A stretch of DNA of 33,220 nt from Pseudomonas agronomica (GTDB lineage Bacteria > Pseudomonadota > Gammaproteobacteria > Pseudomonadales > Pseudomonadaceae), in assembly GCF_025917275.1 (NCBI RefSeq), contig NZ_JAOSHO010000017.1, positions 1 to 33,220 on the forward strand. Reading direction: 5' to 3'. Shown here piece after piece: positions 14,407 to 23,299 of this stretch; the first letter of the stretch is position 1, and each line of letters opens with the position of its first letter. The notes beneath the pieces are model-generated. The model saw nothing but the letters and a program-made list of their open reading frames with translations. It made no database searches and had not been told where the DNA came from. Both the position numbers and the translations under genes were made by a program.

Positions 14407-16866
14407 TTAGAACTTGTAATGGGCCCCGAAATTGAAACCATAATCCTTGGTGAGGTTGTCACCTTTGCTGGTATCGAACTCGCCATGGACCTGCCAGCGA
14501 TCATTCAATGTCCAAGAGGCGCCCGCCGCAACTTCGAACCGGGTACCGGACAGGTCGTTGTTGAATTTATTATCGTTGACTCGCACCTCGTTGTGCTTGG
14601 CAAACTCCTGGACAACGGCGGTACGAATATGCGGTTGAAGTACGCTGCCATTATCCAGCTTCATACCGCGTCCCATGTTCACACCCACCTTGCCGAGCAT
14701 TGAACGAGTGGTGTCGGCATCAGCCTTTAGACCGTTATCGAGGCTGAAGTCCTTGCCCTGTATTGTAGCCACCTGCCACTGGGTAAACGGCTCGATGTAA
14801 TAGCCGTCCTTGAAGTCGATATGCTTACCAAACTCGACGGATGCACTGGCCCCCAGGTTGTTGTAACCGCCCTTGGTCCTGGCGCCGTCACTCATCGTGA
14901 CCTTGGCATCATTGTGGAAATGGTTGAGCTTGGCCACGGTATCCAGGTAATAACCGCTGTCTCCCAGCCACGTGCCGTACATACCGAGAGAAGTACTGTC
15001 AATCTCACCGGAGCTACCGCGGCTCAAGTCCAGGTTCGACTTGCTATACCCGGCGAACACACCCAGCAAAACTCGTTCGCCTGCGATTTGCACCGGGGTA
15101 TCCACACCCAGGGAAATCCCATGCTGATTCTGGCTATAACCATTGCCATAAGCTTTGTTGGTGACGCTGTATCGACCGCCGAACGAACGCATCCAACCAC
15201 CCGTCTGACCTCCATTGACGCGCAGATCACCCATGCGGGTATTCAACAGCGCCATTTCCCCATAGATCACCGTCGGCGCGGTGCCGAAGATCGCCATGAC
15301 TGAACGGGTCGGATTGCTTATGACGTCCTTGTCGGGTTGCAAGTACCAATCATCACCTTGCTTGACCAGGCGGTAAGTGTATGCCCCGACATCCACCCGG
15401 TCGTTGACCAGATCGTATTGAGCACCTGAAGCGACACTCTGTACCACCTTGATCGACGCGTCGCTGACAGGATCAAGCCCGGTACTGGCTACCAGCAGCT
15501 GATGATTGCCGGACGCACTGCCGGTGATGTTCAAAAGATCGCTGATGCCCTGCCTGAAATCCGTACCCAGCTCGAATCGGCCATTGCCCGCCAGGTTGGC
15601 AACGTCCAGCTGGAAGTATTGCTGGTTGCTCCCCAACCGAACCGTCCCCCCGCCGGCGAGCGTGAGGTTACTCACCGACTGGCTCTCGGTCATCTGCCAC
15701 AGCGCCTGGTTGCTGATGGCAAAGTTGGTGACATTGGTGACTTTGCCCGTCAGGCTGGCACCGTTGTCCAACGCCAGGCTCGAAGCGCTGTTGGCCGCGC
15801 CAGAGACATCGCCGACCATCACGCTCCGGTTGTTGATGGAAACCGTGGCGACGCCCTGCAAATTGCCCGTCAGCGTGGAAGCGTTGTTGATCACGACGCT
15901 TGAAGCGCCCAGTACATTGCCGGTCATGCTCGCCTGGTTGTTGAGGGTCGCACTGGTGACATTCTGCATATCACCGGTCAATGAGGCAGCATTCTGCAGG
16001 GTCACGTTGCCCGTGCCGCCTGCATCGACCACGATATTGCCTGTCAGCGCGCTGTTATCGACAAGAAGCACGGCCGACGCTCCATCGCGCACTTCGACCA
16101 CTGTACCGTTCCCCCCTATCAAGGTTGAACCGTTGCGCACCTCGATGTTTGCCACGGTTGGAAAAGTCGAGTTATTGAATCCCACGACAATCGCCGAACC
16201 GGTCTTGCCCTCTACCCGAGTACTGTCCAGCACAATAGACGAAGGGGTGACCCCGGTTTGCGCTGTATCGGTGCCTACGATCAATCCATTCAGGCCACCG
16301 GTAATCGTGCTGCCACTGGCGGATAACGTACCTTCCAGAAGACGTATCCCGAAACTGTTGGCCCCCGTGCCCTCCACCGTGGAGTTGTGCACGGTCAGAT
16401 TGCTGAAGCGGTTACCGGCTATCCCCCCCGTCAGACCTCGCACCGTACTGTTATTACTCACTGTCACCTTCGAACCGCCAACTGTGTTCAAGTCTCGTGC
16501 AGCCTGGATGCCAATCCCATCGGTACTGGTGACGGTAGAGTTGTCCAGCGCAGCGTTGGCGTTGACGAGCCTGATGCCGTTAACGAACGGACCTGTTCCG
16601 GTGGCGTTGACCGTCGAGTTGGTCAAGTTGACTGTGCCACCTGCGCTACTGACGATTCCTTCCGTGGTGGCGCCCACGCCCGTCAAGGTAGCCCCGGTCT
16701 CGAGGGTCCATGTTTCCACTGGGCTGTTGCGATCGATCGGTTGGTTTTGTCCAGCGGGAACCGTGCCGGCCTGTACCTGGGATGGATTGATCACCAACGG
16801 GATAAATAACATCACCGAAAGGCTGAGCGTTGTTTTGCGATAGGAAAAAACAGACCTGGGCGACAT
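14407..16866 (-). CDS. pertactin-like autotransporter
   Basis: Encodes 819 residues. A signal peptide (about 1-33, ending SQVQA) leads into a passenger rich in Asn, Thr and Gly, expected to form a beta-helix. Residues 274-391 contain a run of about 18-residue repeats of the form L/M-T-G-N/D followed by a hydrophobic-N-N strand (LTGDMQNVTSATLNN, MTGNVLGASSVVINN, LTGNLQGVATVSINN). A pertactin-like junction (VDVGAYTYRLVKQGDDWYLQ) precedes a C-terminal beta-barrel (about 520-819) ending in FNFGAHYKF, the expected terminal aromatic. The barrel inserts in the outer membrane and exports the passenger; no protease or lipase motif is seen, so adhesion is the likeliest role (inference). AGGA precedes the ATG at 16866. 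Confidence 0.92.
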   Translation of the reverse strand: MSPRSVFSYRKTTLSLSVMLFIPLVINPSQVQAGTVPAGQNQPIDRNSPVETWTLETGATLTGVGATTEGIVSSAGGTVNLTNSTVNATGTGPFVNGIRLVNANAALDNSTVTSTDGIGIQAARDLNTVGGSKVTVSNNSTVRGLTGGIAGNRFSNLTVHNSTVEGTGANSFGIRLLEGTLSASGSTITGGLNGLIVGTDTAQTGVTPSSIVLDSTRVEGKTGSAIVVGFNNSTFPTVANIEVRNGSTLIGGNGTVVEVRDGASAVLLVDNSALTGNIVVDAGGTGNVTLQNAASLTGDMQNVTSATLNNQASMTGNVLGASSVVINNASTLTGNLQGVATVSINNRSVMVGDVSGAANSASSLALDNGASLTGKVTNVTNFAISNQALWQMTESQSVSNLTLAGGGTVRLGSNQQYFQLDVANLAGNGRFELGTDFRQGISDLLNITGSASGNHQLLVASTGLDPVSDASIKVVQSVASGAQYDLVNDRVDVGAYTYRLVKQGDDWYLQPDKDVISNPTRSVMAIFGTAPTVIYGEMALLNTRMGDLRVNGGQTGGWMRSFGGRYSVTNKAYGNGYSQNQHGISLGVDTPVQIAGERVLLGVFAGYSKSNLDLSRGSSGEIDSTSLGMYGTWLGDSGYYLDTVAKLNHFHNDAKVTMSDGARTKGGYNNLGASASVEFGKHIDFKDGYYIEPFTQWQVATIQGKDFSLDNGLKADADTTRSMLGKVGVNMGRGMKLDNGSVLQPHIRTAVVQEFAKHNEVRVNDNKFNNDLSGTRFEVAAGASWTLNDRWQVHGEFDTSKGDNLTKDYGFNFGAHYKF

Positions 16867-16886
16867 AAATGAGTCCTACTCGATTA

Positions 16887-16902
16887 CGTTCTCGCGAGAA
16901 CG
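16887..16902. promoter_or_regulatory. 16-bp palindrome in the autotransporter leader
   Basis: CGTTCTCGCGAGAACG is a perfect palindrome whose near end lies 20 bp upstream of the autotransporter ATG. On the minus strand a TATAAC box (16915-16920) lies just upstream, which would place the palindrome across the early transcribed region, a typical repressor operator position. No convincing -35 was found. The regulator is unknown. Confidence 0.5.
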
Positions 16903-17059
16903 AAAGATCGACTCGTTATATGCGCGAGCCGAGATAAAAAGCGGTCGCTAGCCTACGGCCCACCCGTTCGAGCCGATGTAGGATAAATCTGTAAATGCGT
17001 GCGGCTTTTTCCGTTTTACTGTGGGATCTGCAACTTCTGGACAATTGAAATTTTACTTC

Positions 17060-17098
17060 AACAGCTAAAGACGGCATTGCCCGTCGTCTTTAGCTGTT
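17060..17098 (-). terminator. hairpin after the 1006-residue gene
   Basis: AACAGCTAAAGACG (17060-17073) pairs with CGTCTTTAGCTGTT (17085-17098), a 14-bp perfect stem with an 11-nt loop, beginning about 24 bp beyond the stop of the large gene. The tract after the hairpin on the minus strand (GAAGTAAAATTTC) is only partly T-rich, so termination efficiency is uncertain. Confidence 0.6.
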
Positions 17099-17121
17099 CC
17101 TGGTTAAAGCGACCGTCAAGG

Positions 17122-20100
17122 TTATGGGCGCTCCTCTTCGCAATACACCAGGCTGGAGTTCAGCAGCGCCACGGGGACGATGACCTCCGCTGGAATACCA
17201 CCTGCGGTATAAGCGATACGAGCATATCGAGTAGGGGGTCGTTGTCCGGCCACCGTGCTCGGCAGTTGAATGGCCCTGATTTTGTCGTAATCGGTCAGTC
17301 TGAACTCCAGATCACCCGTGGCGGGCATCGACCCCGTCATGGTGATGAGGGTACCGGGTATAGCCGCGCCCCCCGCTTGGTTGGTCACTCGTCCTTCAAA
17401 TTCCAGGTTCACCGTCGCACCGGTGGGGATATTGGTATCCCGCCGGATCCGGATTCGCAATTGACGGGGCTGATAGGGCGGCTTCGGACCGTCCGGCGCA
17501 ACAGGGTGGTCGAGGCTCGGGCAGTTGATGCTGGTAGCGATTCGCTCCGGCACCAGGTTCCCTGTTGGTCCCCGGAAGGCGGAGATGATGACCTGAGGCA
17601 CCGGCAGGTTAATGATGATGGCGGTCACATCCACCTTCGTGGTCGGCGTCTGTATCATCCCGTTGTCGCTACCAGGGTATTCGATGGTGATATAGGCTTC
17701 CCTGGCGTCTCCGCCCGCCGCGGTACCATTACCCTCGGCCAGAATCGTTTCCCACGGCAACGGTGTGCGAACGGTCGTATCGCCTACCCGCACCGGCACG
17801 GGATTACCCACTTGTTTGCCCTGATAGAAGAACTTGACGATTTCACGTCCCGTGACAGGTCGGCTCGCGTCCACCCAGACAGGCCATTCCATTTCCGCAT
17901 CCAAGCCTGCCTGGGCAGGCCCAAGTGTATTAGGCGCTGGCAGAGGGTTGCCGCCGCCCTGTACAACTACCGGATCGATGTTGGGGTTTTCCGGGTCCGG
18001 CAGGTTAGGCTGTTCCGGTCCGGCATAAGCGAAATCGATAACGGCGAACTGCTGAGGTGTCGATACCGGGTTGGGTGTGATCGTCGACCGCTCCAACTCA
18101 TAATAATATTCCAGCTCGGTTTCGCTATCCTTGTTCGGGTCTCCAAACAGGGTGGCCAAAGTTGGGTAATCGAGTTCGAATTTTAACGGCCCAGGCGTGC
18201 CGACTGGAGGTATTGACTGTTCCGGCAAGGCGATCGGCCCGTCTTCAGTTGAAAAGAGATAGGGAATGATCCGATCCCCGGGAATTGAATGAAGCGGGTG
18301 ATCGATTTCCATGATCACCGTGCTAGGCGTGGTAGCTACCATATTGAAAGTAATGGGTACGGCACCACCGTTGGTAATAGGAATCCTGGGAACAGCCAGT
18401 ATCGGTTTCGGCGTCTTGACTCTGTTGAACATCAAGGTAATGGCTGCGTTGTTACTAATATTGCCCGGCAGGTCAGTAAGATTATAGGAATAATAATGCA
18501 TCCCCTCATTCAGGGCCTCGAGAAAACCCAAAGGGATGCTGATAATTCCATTAGCCGGCACCGGCCCGCTGTACGCGGGTGTTTCCGCCTGCATCAGACT
18601 AAAGGTGGTCTGGGTCGAAATGTAGAAATTGACCTTGTCGTTATCCGCCTCGAATTTTGTATAGGCGTGAGGGATGGTCAACTGTAAGCCACCCGCATTG
18701 GCGGGATCGACCAGCCAGGCATCATCGATCGTGGCTGGAAACGCAGCTCCCAATGTCAATGTCAATGGCCGCGCCTTGGCTCCACTGGGGCCTGGCTGCC
18801 GTTGATAAGGCGCTGTCAGATCCGCCAGCGCTTCAGTAAAGGGACCCGAAGTGTCCTCATTGCCAAATACGTCATAAATAACGAAGGCCAACTCGTATGC
18901 CTTATATGCCCCGGTGCTTTCAAATTCGTCCACCAATTTGCCATCCGTGGACACTGGAAAGCTGATCGGGAATGTCCAGGTGTCATTGGGCTGATCCGTT
19001 CGAAGTTTTGTCGCTACGAGAAAAGTAGGGTCCCTCGGAATGAGCGATTCACCTTTCGGAAATAAATAAAGCTCTACTTCCACCCCCCCATCACCCGTCG
19101 CCTCTTCAATACGTGCCAGCTGCACTACAATGGACTTATCCACCACGAGCTGCTGATAAGTAAGCCGGTTGTCCGGCAGCTGACCGACAATAGATGGCGG
19201 TTCAGCCAATATTCCACCCGATTTTACTTGCATGTTCATTCTCACAAACTCCATCGACAAGTTGTTTATTGAATTACCCACATCTGCAAAGGCAGGCTTG
19301 CTACTATTCGTTGCATCCAGCCCCGTAGCGCCCGGACCGCAGGGAAGCGCCTGCCCCGGAACGATTCGATCAATCTTCACCAAGGCGGGCGGTGACTTTC
19401 CCAATGCGCTGCCATTTCGATACAAGGTATAACTGGCCAAGGCTGAAGCATTTCTTTCCATGGGCTTTATGTGCTGTTCGTACTTGTCACTTTCCAAGAC
19501 CAGATCGAATCCCTGGACAGACGAGGCCTCTTCTTGAGTCAGAAACTTCGTCACTCGCACTGCTGTTCCGGCAATTGGACCGATCCCATTAAGACTGGCA
19601 TAACCCTCCCAGCTCAACGCGCATTCGTCATCCTTGGCGAACCGCCCAGGTTGAGCTGGCACATGTATGAGCACACGCTCCCATAACTTGGGTTGCGAAG
19701 AACAATTGAGATACCCCCACAGTGTGGCGCTGGGAAAACCTGGTTCAGCCAAGTTCACCGGCGTGGGTCTCATTACATGAAAGGTCTGGGGAGACGACGT
19801 ATCTTCATTTCCAGTGTCTCCCTGCGTCACACGATACTTGAGAACGACATCCCCCTCTTGTTGAAGGTATTGAGCGTCCAACAAGACAAATGCAGGAAAC
19901 ACCACTGGAACAGGAAAATAATTACTATAAATCAACACTTCAATTGGCGACCCGGGTGTAACGACCCAGACCTCCAGCAGATCACTATTGCCGGGTTGTT
20001 GAGAAGGTGCCGCCCATTCCGGAATTAACAACTTGGCCCCTTGGATGGAAGCCTCCGGCGGAAATACATTGTCAGCGCCAACCCCTTCAATACTAAGAGG

Positions 20101-20142
20101 TCTCGCCAAGATACCGATATCATTTCCATCGAAAGAGGACAT
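17122..20142 (-). CDS. large modular beta-rich protein of unknown function
   Basis: Encodes 1006 residues. No signal peptide, membrane helix or enzyme motif is seen. The sequence appears to consist of about six Ig-like modules of 100-130 residues: roughly 35-125, 330-440, 455-575, 590-705, 745-845 and 850-995. Several end in a similar strand-turn pattern: YRVTQGDTGNEDTSSPQTF, FVIYDVFGNEDTSGPF, YNLTDLPGNISNNAAITLMF and YELERSTITPNPVSTPQQF. A module-specific WVD/WVV strand (EVWVVTPGSP, WPVWVDASRPVTGREIVKFF) is also shared. Such arrays are usual in surface or secreted proteins, but no export route is evident. The ATG at 20142 was chosen because GGAG lies 8 nt upstream; a GTG at 20151 overlaps that site. 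The autotransporter is the next gene on the same strand, 255 bp on. Confidence 0.8.
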   Translation of the reverse strand: MSSFDGNDIGILARPLSIEGVGADNVFPPEASIQGAKLLIPEWAAPSQQPGNSDLLEVWVVTPGSPIEVLIYSNYFPVPVVFPAFVLLDAQYLQQEGDVVLKYRVTQGDTGNEDTSSPQTFHVMRPTPVNLAEPGFPSATLWGYLNCSSQPKLWERVLIHVPAQPGRFAKDDECALSWEGYASLNGIGPIAGTAVRVTKFLTQEEASSVQGFDLVLESDKYEQHIKPMERNASALASYTLYRNGSALGKSPPALVKIDRIVPGQALPCGPGATGLDATNSSKPAFADVGNSINNLSMEFVRMNMQVKSGGILAEPPSIVGQLPDNRLTYQQLVVDKSIVVQLARIEEATGDGGVEVELYLFPKGESLIPRDPTFLVATKLRTDQPNDTWTFPISFPVSTDGKLVDEFESTGAYKAYELAFVIYDVFGNEDTSGPFTEALADLTAPYQRQPGPSGAKARPLTLTLGAAFPATIDDAWLVDPANAGGLQLTIPHAYTKFEADNDKVNFYISTQTTFSLMQAETPAYSGPVPANGIISIPLGFLEALNEGMHYYSYNLTDLPGNISNNAAITLMFNRVKTPKPILAVPRIPITNGGAVPITFNMVATTPSTVIMEIDHPLHSIPGDRIIPYLFSTEDGPIALPEQSIPPVGTPGPLKFELDYPTLATLFGDPNKDSETELEYYYELERSTITPNPVSTPQQFAVIDFAYAGPEQPNLPDPENPNIDPVVVQGGGNPLPAPNTLGPAQAGLDAEMEWPVWVDASRPVTGREIVKFFYQGKQVGNPVPVRVGDTTVRTPLPWETILAEGNGTAAGGDAREAYITIEYPGSDNGMIQTPTTKVDVTAIIINLPVPQVIISAFRGPTGNLVPERIATSINCPSLDHPVAPDGPKPPYQPRQLRIRIRRDTNIPTGATVNLEFEGRVTNQAGGAAIPGTLITMTGSMPATGDLEFRLTDYDKIRAIQLPSTVAGQRPPTRYARIAYTAGGIPAEVIVPVALLNSSLVYCEEERP

Positions 20143-20207
20143 GCATGACACTCCAGACCGGCACTTAACAGCCTGGAGAAATTAAGCGCGGATTCGACCG
20201 TCGCGCC

Positions 20208-20227
20208 TACTGTCAGATCTGACAGGT
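20208..20227 (-). promoter_or_regulatory. lux/las-box-like palindrome
   Basis: TACTGTCAGATCTGACAGGT contains the perfect 16-bp palindrome CTGTCAGATCTGACAG (20210-20225). It fits the CT-N12-AG form of LuxR-type (LasR/RhlR/PhzR) boxes, with the CAGATCTG centre common in them. It lies 66 bp upstream of the ATG of the 1006-residue gene, where a LuxR activator site would be expected relative to a promoter near 20175. No luxI/luxR gene is in the window. A LexA site is less likely because the core is not AT-rich. Confidence 0.5.
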
Positions 20228-20287
20228 AAACCCACCGTTCGTCGGGTCGGTCACCTCAACCGCAGAAGGCTACTGCTCAAAACCCGC

Positions 20288-21466
20288 CTACCGTTTCAGT
20301 GAATCCACAGCGCATCGGGCAATCCGTTGGCAGGCCTCCCTGAGCGAGCCTTGGCCGACCACCAACCCAATCCGAATATGCCCCGCCGCACTCGGTCCAA
20401 ACGCCTCCCCCGCCAGCACCGACACGCCGTATCCGTCCAGCAGCCGCTCGGCAAACGCCTGGGCCGCCAGGCCGGTCTCGCATACGTCGACCATGACGAA
20501 CATGCCGCCATCGGGTCGTACAGGTTTGAGCCCCGGACACTTCGCAAGCGCCTCGCATACCAGATCCCGACGTTGGCGATATTCCTCGCGCATCCGCGCC
20601 ACTTCAGGCAAGTCTTGATCGAGGGCAACCTGGGCGGCGCGCTGGACGAAATCCGGCAAGCCAAACAGCATGCACAGGGACAGGTTGGAGAGGTGTTCGG
20701 CAAGGGGTTCGGGACCGATGGCCCAGCCGATGCGCCAGCCGGTCATGGCGTGGGACTTGGACAGGCTGTTGATGGTCACGGTGCGCTCGGCCATGCCCGG
20801 CAGCCCGGCAGGGCTGATGTGTGCGCCTTCGTAGAGCAAGTCGCTGTAGACCTCGTCGCTGATCAGCCAGAGGTCATGGTCGATGCACAGGTGCGCGAGT
20901 GCTTGCCAGGTCGGCAGCGCCAGGCTGGCGCCGGAGGGGTTGTTCGGGCTGTTGAGGAGCATGGCGCGGGTGCGTGGGGTGATCAGCCGGGCGACGTCGT
21001 TCGGCTGGACCCGGAAGTCGTTTTCGGGACTCACCGCCACGGGGACCACTTTCGCTCCGCACGCGCCGAAGACCGCTTCGTAGGTGACGTACATCGGCTC
21101 GGCGACGATCACCTCGTCGCCGGGATCGAGCAGGCACTGCGCGACCGCGTAAACGGCACATTGCGCGCCGGGCAGCACGGTCACATGCCCGGCGCCCACC
21201 GGTTGGCCGCAGCGCTGTTGATGGCGCCGGGCGATGCTCGCGCGCAACGAGTGCAGGCCTCGCGTATCCGAGTAGTGAGTATCGCCGGCCCGCAAGCTGG
21301 CGACAGCGGCCTCGACGATGGCGGGCGGCGTATCGAAATCCGGGTCGCCCACCGAGAGCAACAGGACTTCCCTGCCCTCCTCGCGCATGGCCAGCGCCCG
21401 GTCATGGATTTCCCAGGCGGCGGCGCCGTCACCGGTGATGCGTTGGGTCAAGGCTGAAAAGCGCAT
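20288..21466 (-). CDS. aruH: arginine:pyruvate transaminase-like class I aminotransferase
   Basis: Encodes 392 residues, a complete fold-type I PLP enzyme. SVGDPDFDTP is the substrate-arm signature, NSPNNPSGASL the conserved NPxG loop, DEVYSDLLY holds the cofactor-contacting Asp and Tyr, and K237 in NSLSKSHAMTGWRIG forms the Schiff base. The N-terminus MRFSALTQRITGDGAAAW and many blocks (PMYVTYEAVFGACGAKVVPV, RPDGGMFVMVD, LAGEAFGPSAAGHIR) are very close to my recollection of P. aeruginosa AruH, which transfers the amino group of arginine to pyruvate. No aruI decarboxylase lies beside it, so another aminotransferase specificity remains possible. AGGAG precedes the ATG at 21466; the upstream start at 21499 is not needed. 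The chemoreceptor gene lies 41 bp upstream on the same strand. Confidence 0.85.
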   Translation of the reverse strand: MRFSALTQRITGDGAAAWEIHDRALAMREEGREVLLLSVGDPDFDTPPAIVEAAVASLRAGDTHYSDTRGLHSLRASIARRHQQRCGQPVGAGHVTVLPGAQCAVYAVAQCLLDPGDEVIVAEPMYVTYEAVFGACGAKVVPVAVSPENDFRVQPNDVARLITPRTRAMLLNSPNNPSGASLALPTWQALAHLCIDHDLWLISDEVYSDLLYEGAHISPAGLPGMAERTVTINSLSKSHAMTGWRIGWAIGPEPLAEHLSNLSLCMLFGLPDFVQRAAQVALDQDLPEVARMREEYRQRRDLVCEALAKCPGLKPVRPDGGMFVMVDVCETGLAAQAFAERLLDGYGVSVLAGEAFGPSAAGHIRIGLVVGQGSLREACQRIARCAVDSLKR

Positions 21467-21506
21467 GGAATCTCCTGTGAGCGCGGTGTCCAGCCTCAAC
21501 CCTATC

Positions 21507-23132
21507 TCAAATCACGAAACGCGCCACCGTCGCATTCAACCCCACCGCCAGGCGCGACAGTTCATGGGTAGCGTCGCTGGTCTGCTGCGCGCCACTGGCC
21601 GATTGGGTGGCCAGGTCGCGGATGTTCATCAGGTTGCGGTCCACTTCGCGCGAGACTTGGGCCTGTTCTTCGGACGCGCTGGCGATGACCAGGTTGCGCT
21701 CGTTGATCTGGTGGATCGACTGAGTGATTTGCTCCAGCGCCACACCGGCGGCCCGGGCCAGTTCCAGGGTGCTTTGGGTGCGCTGGTTGCTTTGCTGCAT
21801 CGACTGCACGGCCTGGCCGGTGCCGTTCTGGATGCCGGCGACCATTTTTTCGATTTCCTGGGTTGATTGCGCAGTGCGATGGGCCAAGGCCCGGACTTCA
21901 TCGGCCACCACCGCGAAACCCCGCCCCGCCTCGCCGGCACGGGCGGCTTCGATGGCGGCGTTGAGCGCCAGCAGGTTGGTCTGTTCGGCGATGGCGCGGA
22001 TCACGTCCAGCACTTTGCCAATGTCGCGGCCCTGGATGGCCAAGCCTTCAATCATCGAGGCGGTGGCCTGCACGTCATGGGTCATGGTCTGGATCGCGTC
22101 GACGGTTTCCACTACCCGTGTGCGCCCCTCCTGGGCGGCCTGGGTCGACTGGTTCGACGCCTCGGAAGTCGACACGGCGTTGCGGGCGACCTCTTCGACG
22201 GCGGCGGTCATCTCATTGACGGCGGTGGCCGCCTGCTCGATTTCATTGTGCTGTTGTTGCAAACCGCGCGAGGATTCCTGGGTGACGGCGCTCAGCTCTT
22301 CGGCGGCGGCGCCCAGCTGGGTGGCGGAGCCGGCGATCTGCTCGATGGTCTGGCGCAAGCTGCCCTGCATCGCGCCGAGGGCCTGGAGCAACCGGGCGGG
22401 TTCGTCCTTGCCATCATCGGTAATGACAGTGACCAGATTGCCTCCGGCAATGGTCCGTGCTGCTTCGAGGGCCCGGTTCAAAGGCGCAACGATGCTGCGC
22501 GTCAGCAGCAAGGCCAGCAGCACGGTGGCGAGCGCGGCGATGACCGAGACGACGAGGATGCCGGTGATGGCGCTGTTGTAATAGTTGCCGGCCTGGTCCG
22601 ACGCTTCATGCCCCTCCGCCACGCTCATTGCAATGAGCTTGTTGAGTTGCTCGCCCATCTGGTCGGTGCCTTCCTTGATTCGTGTGTTGATGAGGCCACG
22701 CAGCGCGTCGGCTTTGTCCTGTCGGGACAGATCGAGCATTTCCTTCTGGGCCTGGAGGTAGTTTTCCAGGGTTTTCGAAAAGGCGCTGTACAGCTCGGCT
22801 TCATCTGGCGCGGCGGGCAGCGCCGCATAGGCCGCATTCGCCTTGTTGAGTTTTTCCACCAGCACGCCGATGCGGGTCTCGGCTTCGCTGAGGCTGGCCG
22901 GGTCGCGGTTGACCAGGATGCGAAATGAAAGAATGCGCATGCGCAGCACGTTTTCAAGGACATTGGCCAGGTAACCGACGGCGGGTAACTGGGTCTGCTC
23001 CATGTCCACCGACGCCTGGCGAATGACGGACATGCGATTGGCGGCGAACACGCCGAGCACAACGACCAATAGAGCAATGACTGCAAAGCCGAGAAAGGCT
23101 CGGGGGGCGATGTTCAAGCTACGTAGGGACAT
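21507..23132 (-). CDS. methyl-accepting chemotaxis protein
   Basis: Encodes 541 residues. A helix at about 11-31 and another at about 190-211 enclose a helical ligand domain of about 155 residues, consistent with a four-helix-bundle (4HB) sensor. A HAMP domain (about 212-265, [21 protein letters not shown]) and the coiled-coil signalling domain follow. The signalling tip has the highly conserved [20 protein letters not shown] and [15 protein letters not shown]. It senses an unidentified ligand and passes the signal to CheA/CheW. It sits just upstream of the AruH-like gene on the same strand (41 bp from its ATG), so a link to amino acids is conceivable but unproven. No C-terminal CheR-tethering pentapeptide is seen; the protein ends in ATVARFVI. 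Confidence 0.95.
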   Translation of the reverse strand: MSLRSLNIAPRAFLGFAVIALLVVVLGVFAANRMSVIRQASVDMEQTQLPAVGYLANVLENVLRMRILSFRILVNRDPASLSEAETRIGVLVEKLNKANAAYAALPAAPDEAELYSAFSKTLENYLQAQKEMLDLSRQDKADALRGLINTRIKEGTDQMGEQLNKLIAMSVAEGHEASDQAGNYYNSAITGILVVSVIAALATVLLALLLTRSIVAPLNRALEAARTIAGGNLVTVITDDGKDEPARLLQALGAMQGSLRQTIEQIAGSATQLGAAAEELSAVTQESSRGLQQQHNEIEQAATAVNEMTAAVEEVARNAVSTSEASNQSTQAAQEGRTRVVETVDAIQTMTHDVQATASMIEGLAIQGRDIGKVLDVIRAIAEQTNLLALNAAIEAARAGEAGRGFAVVADEVRALAHRTAQSTQEIEKMVAGIQNGTGQAVQSMQQSNQRTQSTLELARAAGVALEQITQSIHQINERNLVIASASEEQAQVSREVDRNLMNIRDLATQSASGAQQTSDATHELSRLAVGLNATVARFVI

Positions 23133-23299
23133 GGGAAGGCCTCGGTGGTGGGTCGAGCGTCCATGCCGCCAGCGTATCGATTGGGATAATTATGTGTACG
23201 CCTACCGGGTTATCGGCTGGACTTGAGGCTTTTTGCAGGAGGACGATGAAATATATTCCCGTCGTGTTCAATTGACGCCCCGCCCTCACCCATGGTCTC

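Noticed and set aside
15506..16843. 445-codon open frame antisense to the autotransporter
   Set aside because: Repetitive TLPV-type sequence mirrors the passenger repeats on the other strand; no ribosome binding site or homologous feature.
20210..20225. LexA box reading of CTGTCAGATCTGACAG
   Set aside because: It fits CTGT-N8-ACAG, but the core CAGATCTG is not AT-rich and matches LuxR-type boxes better.
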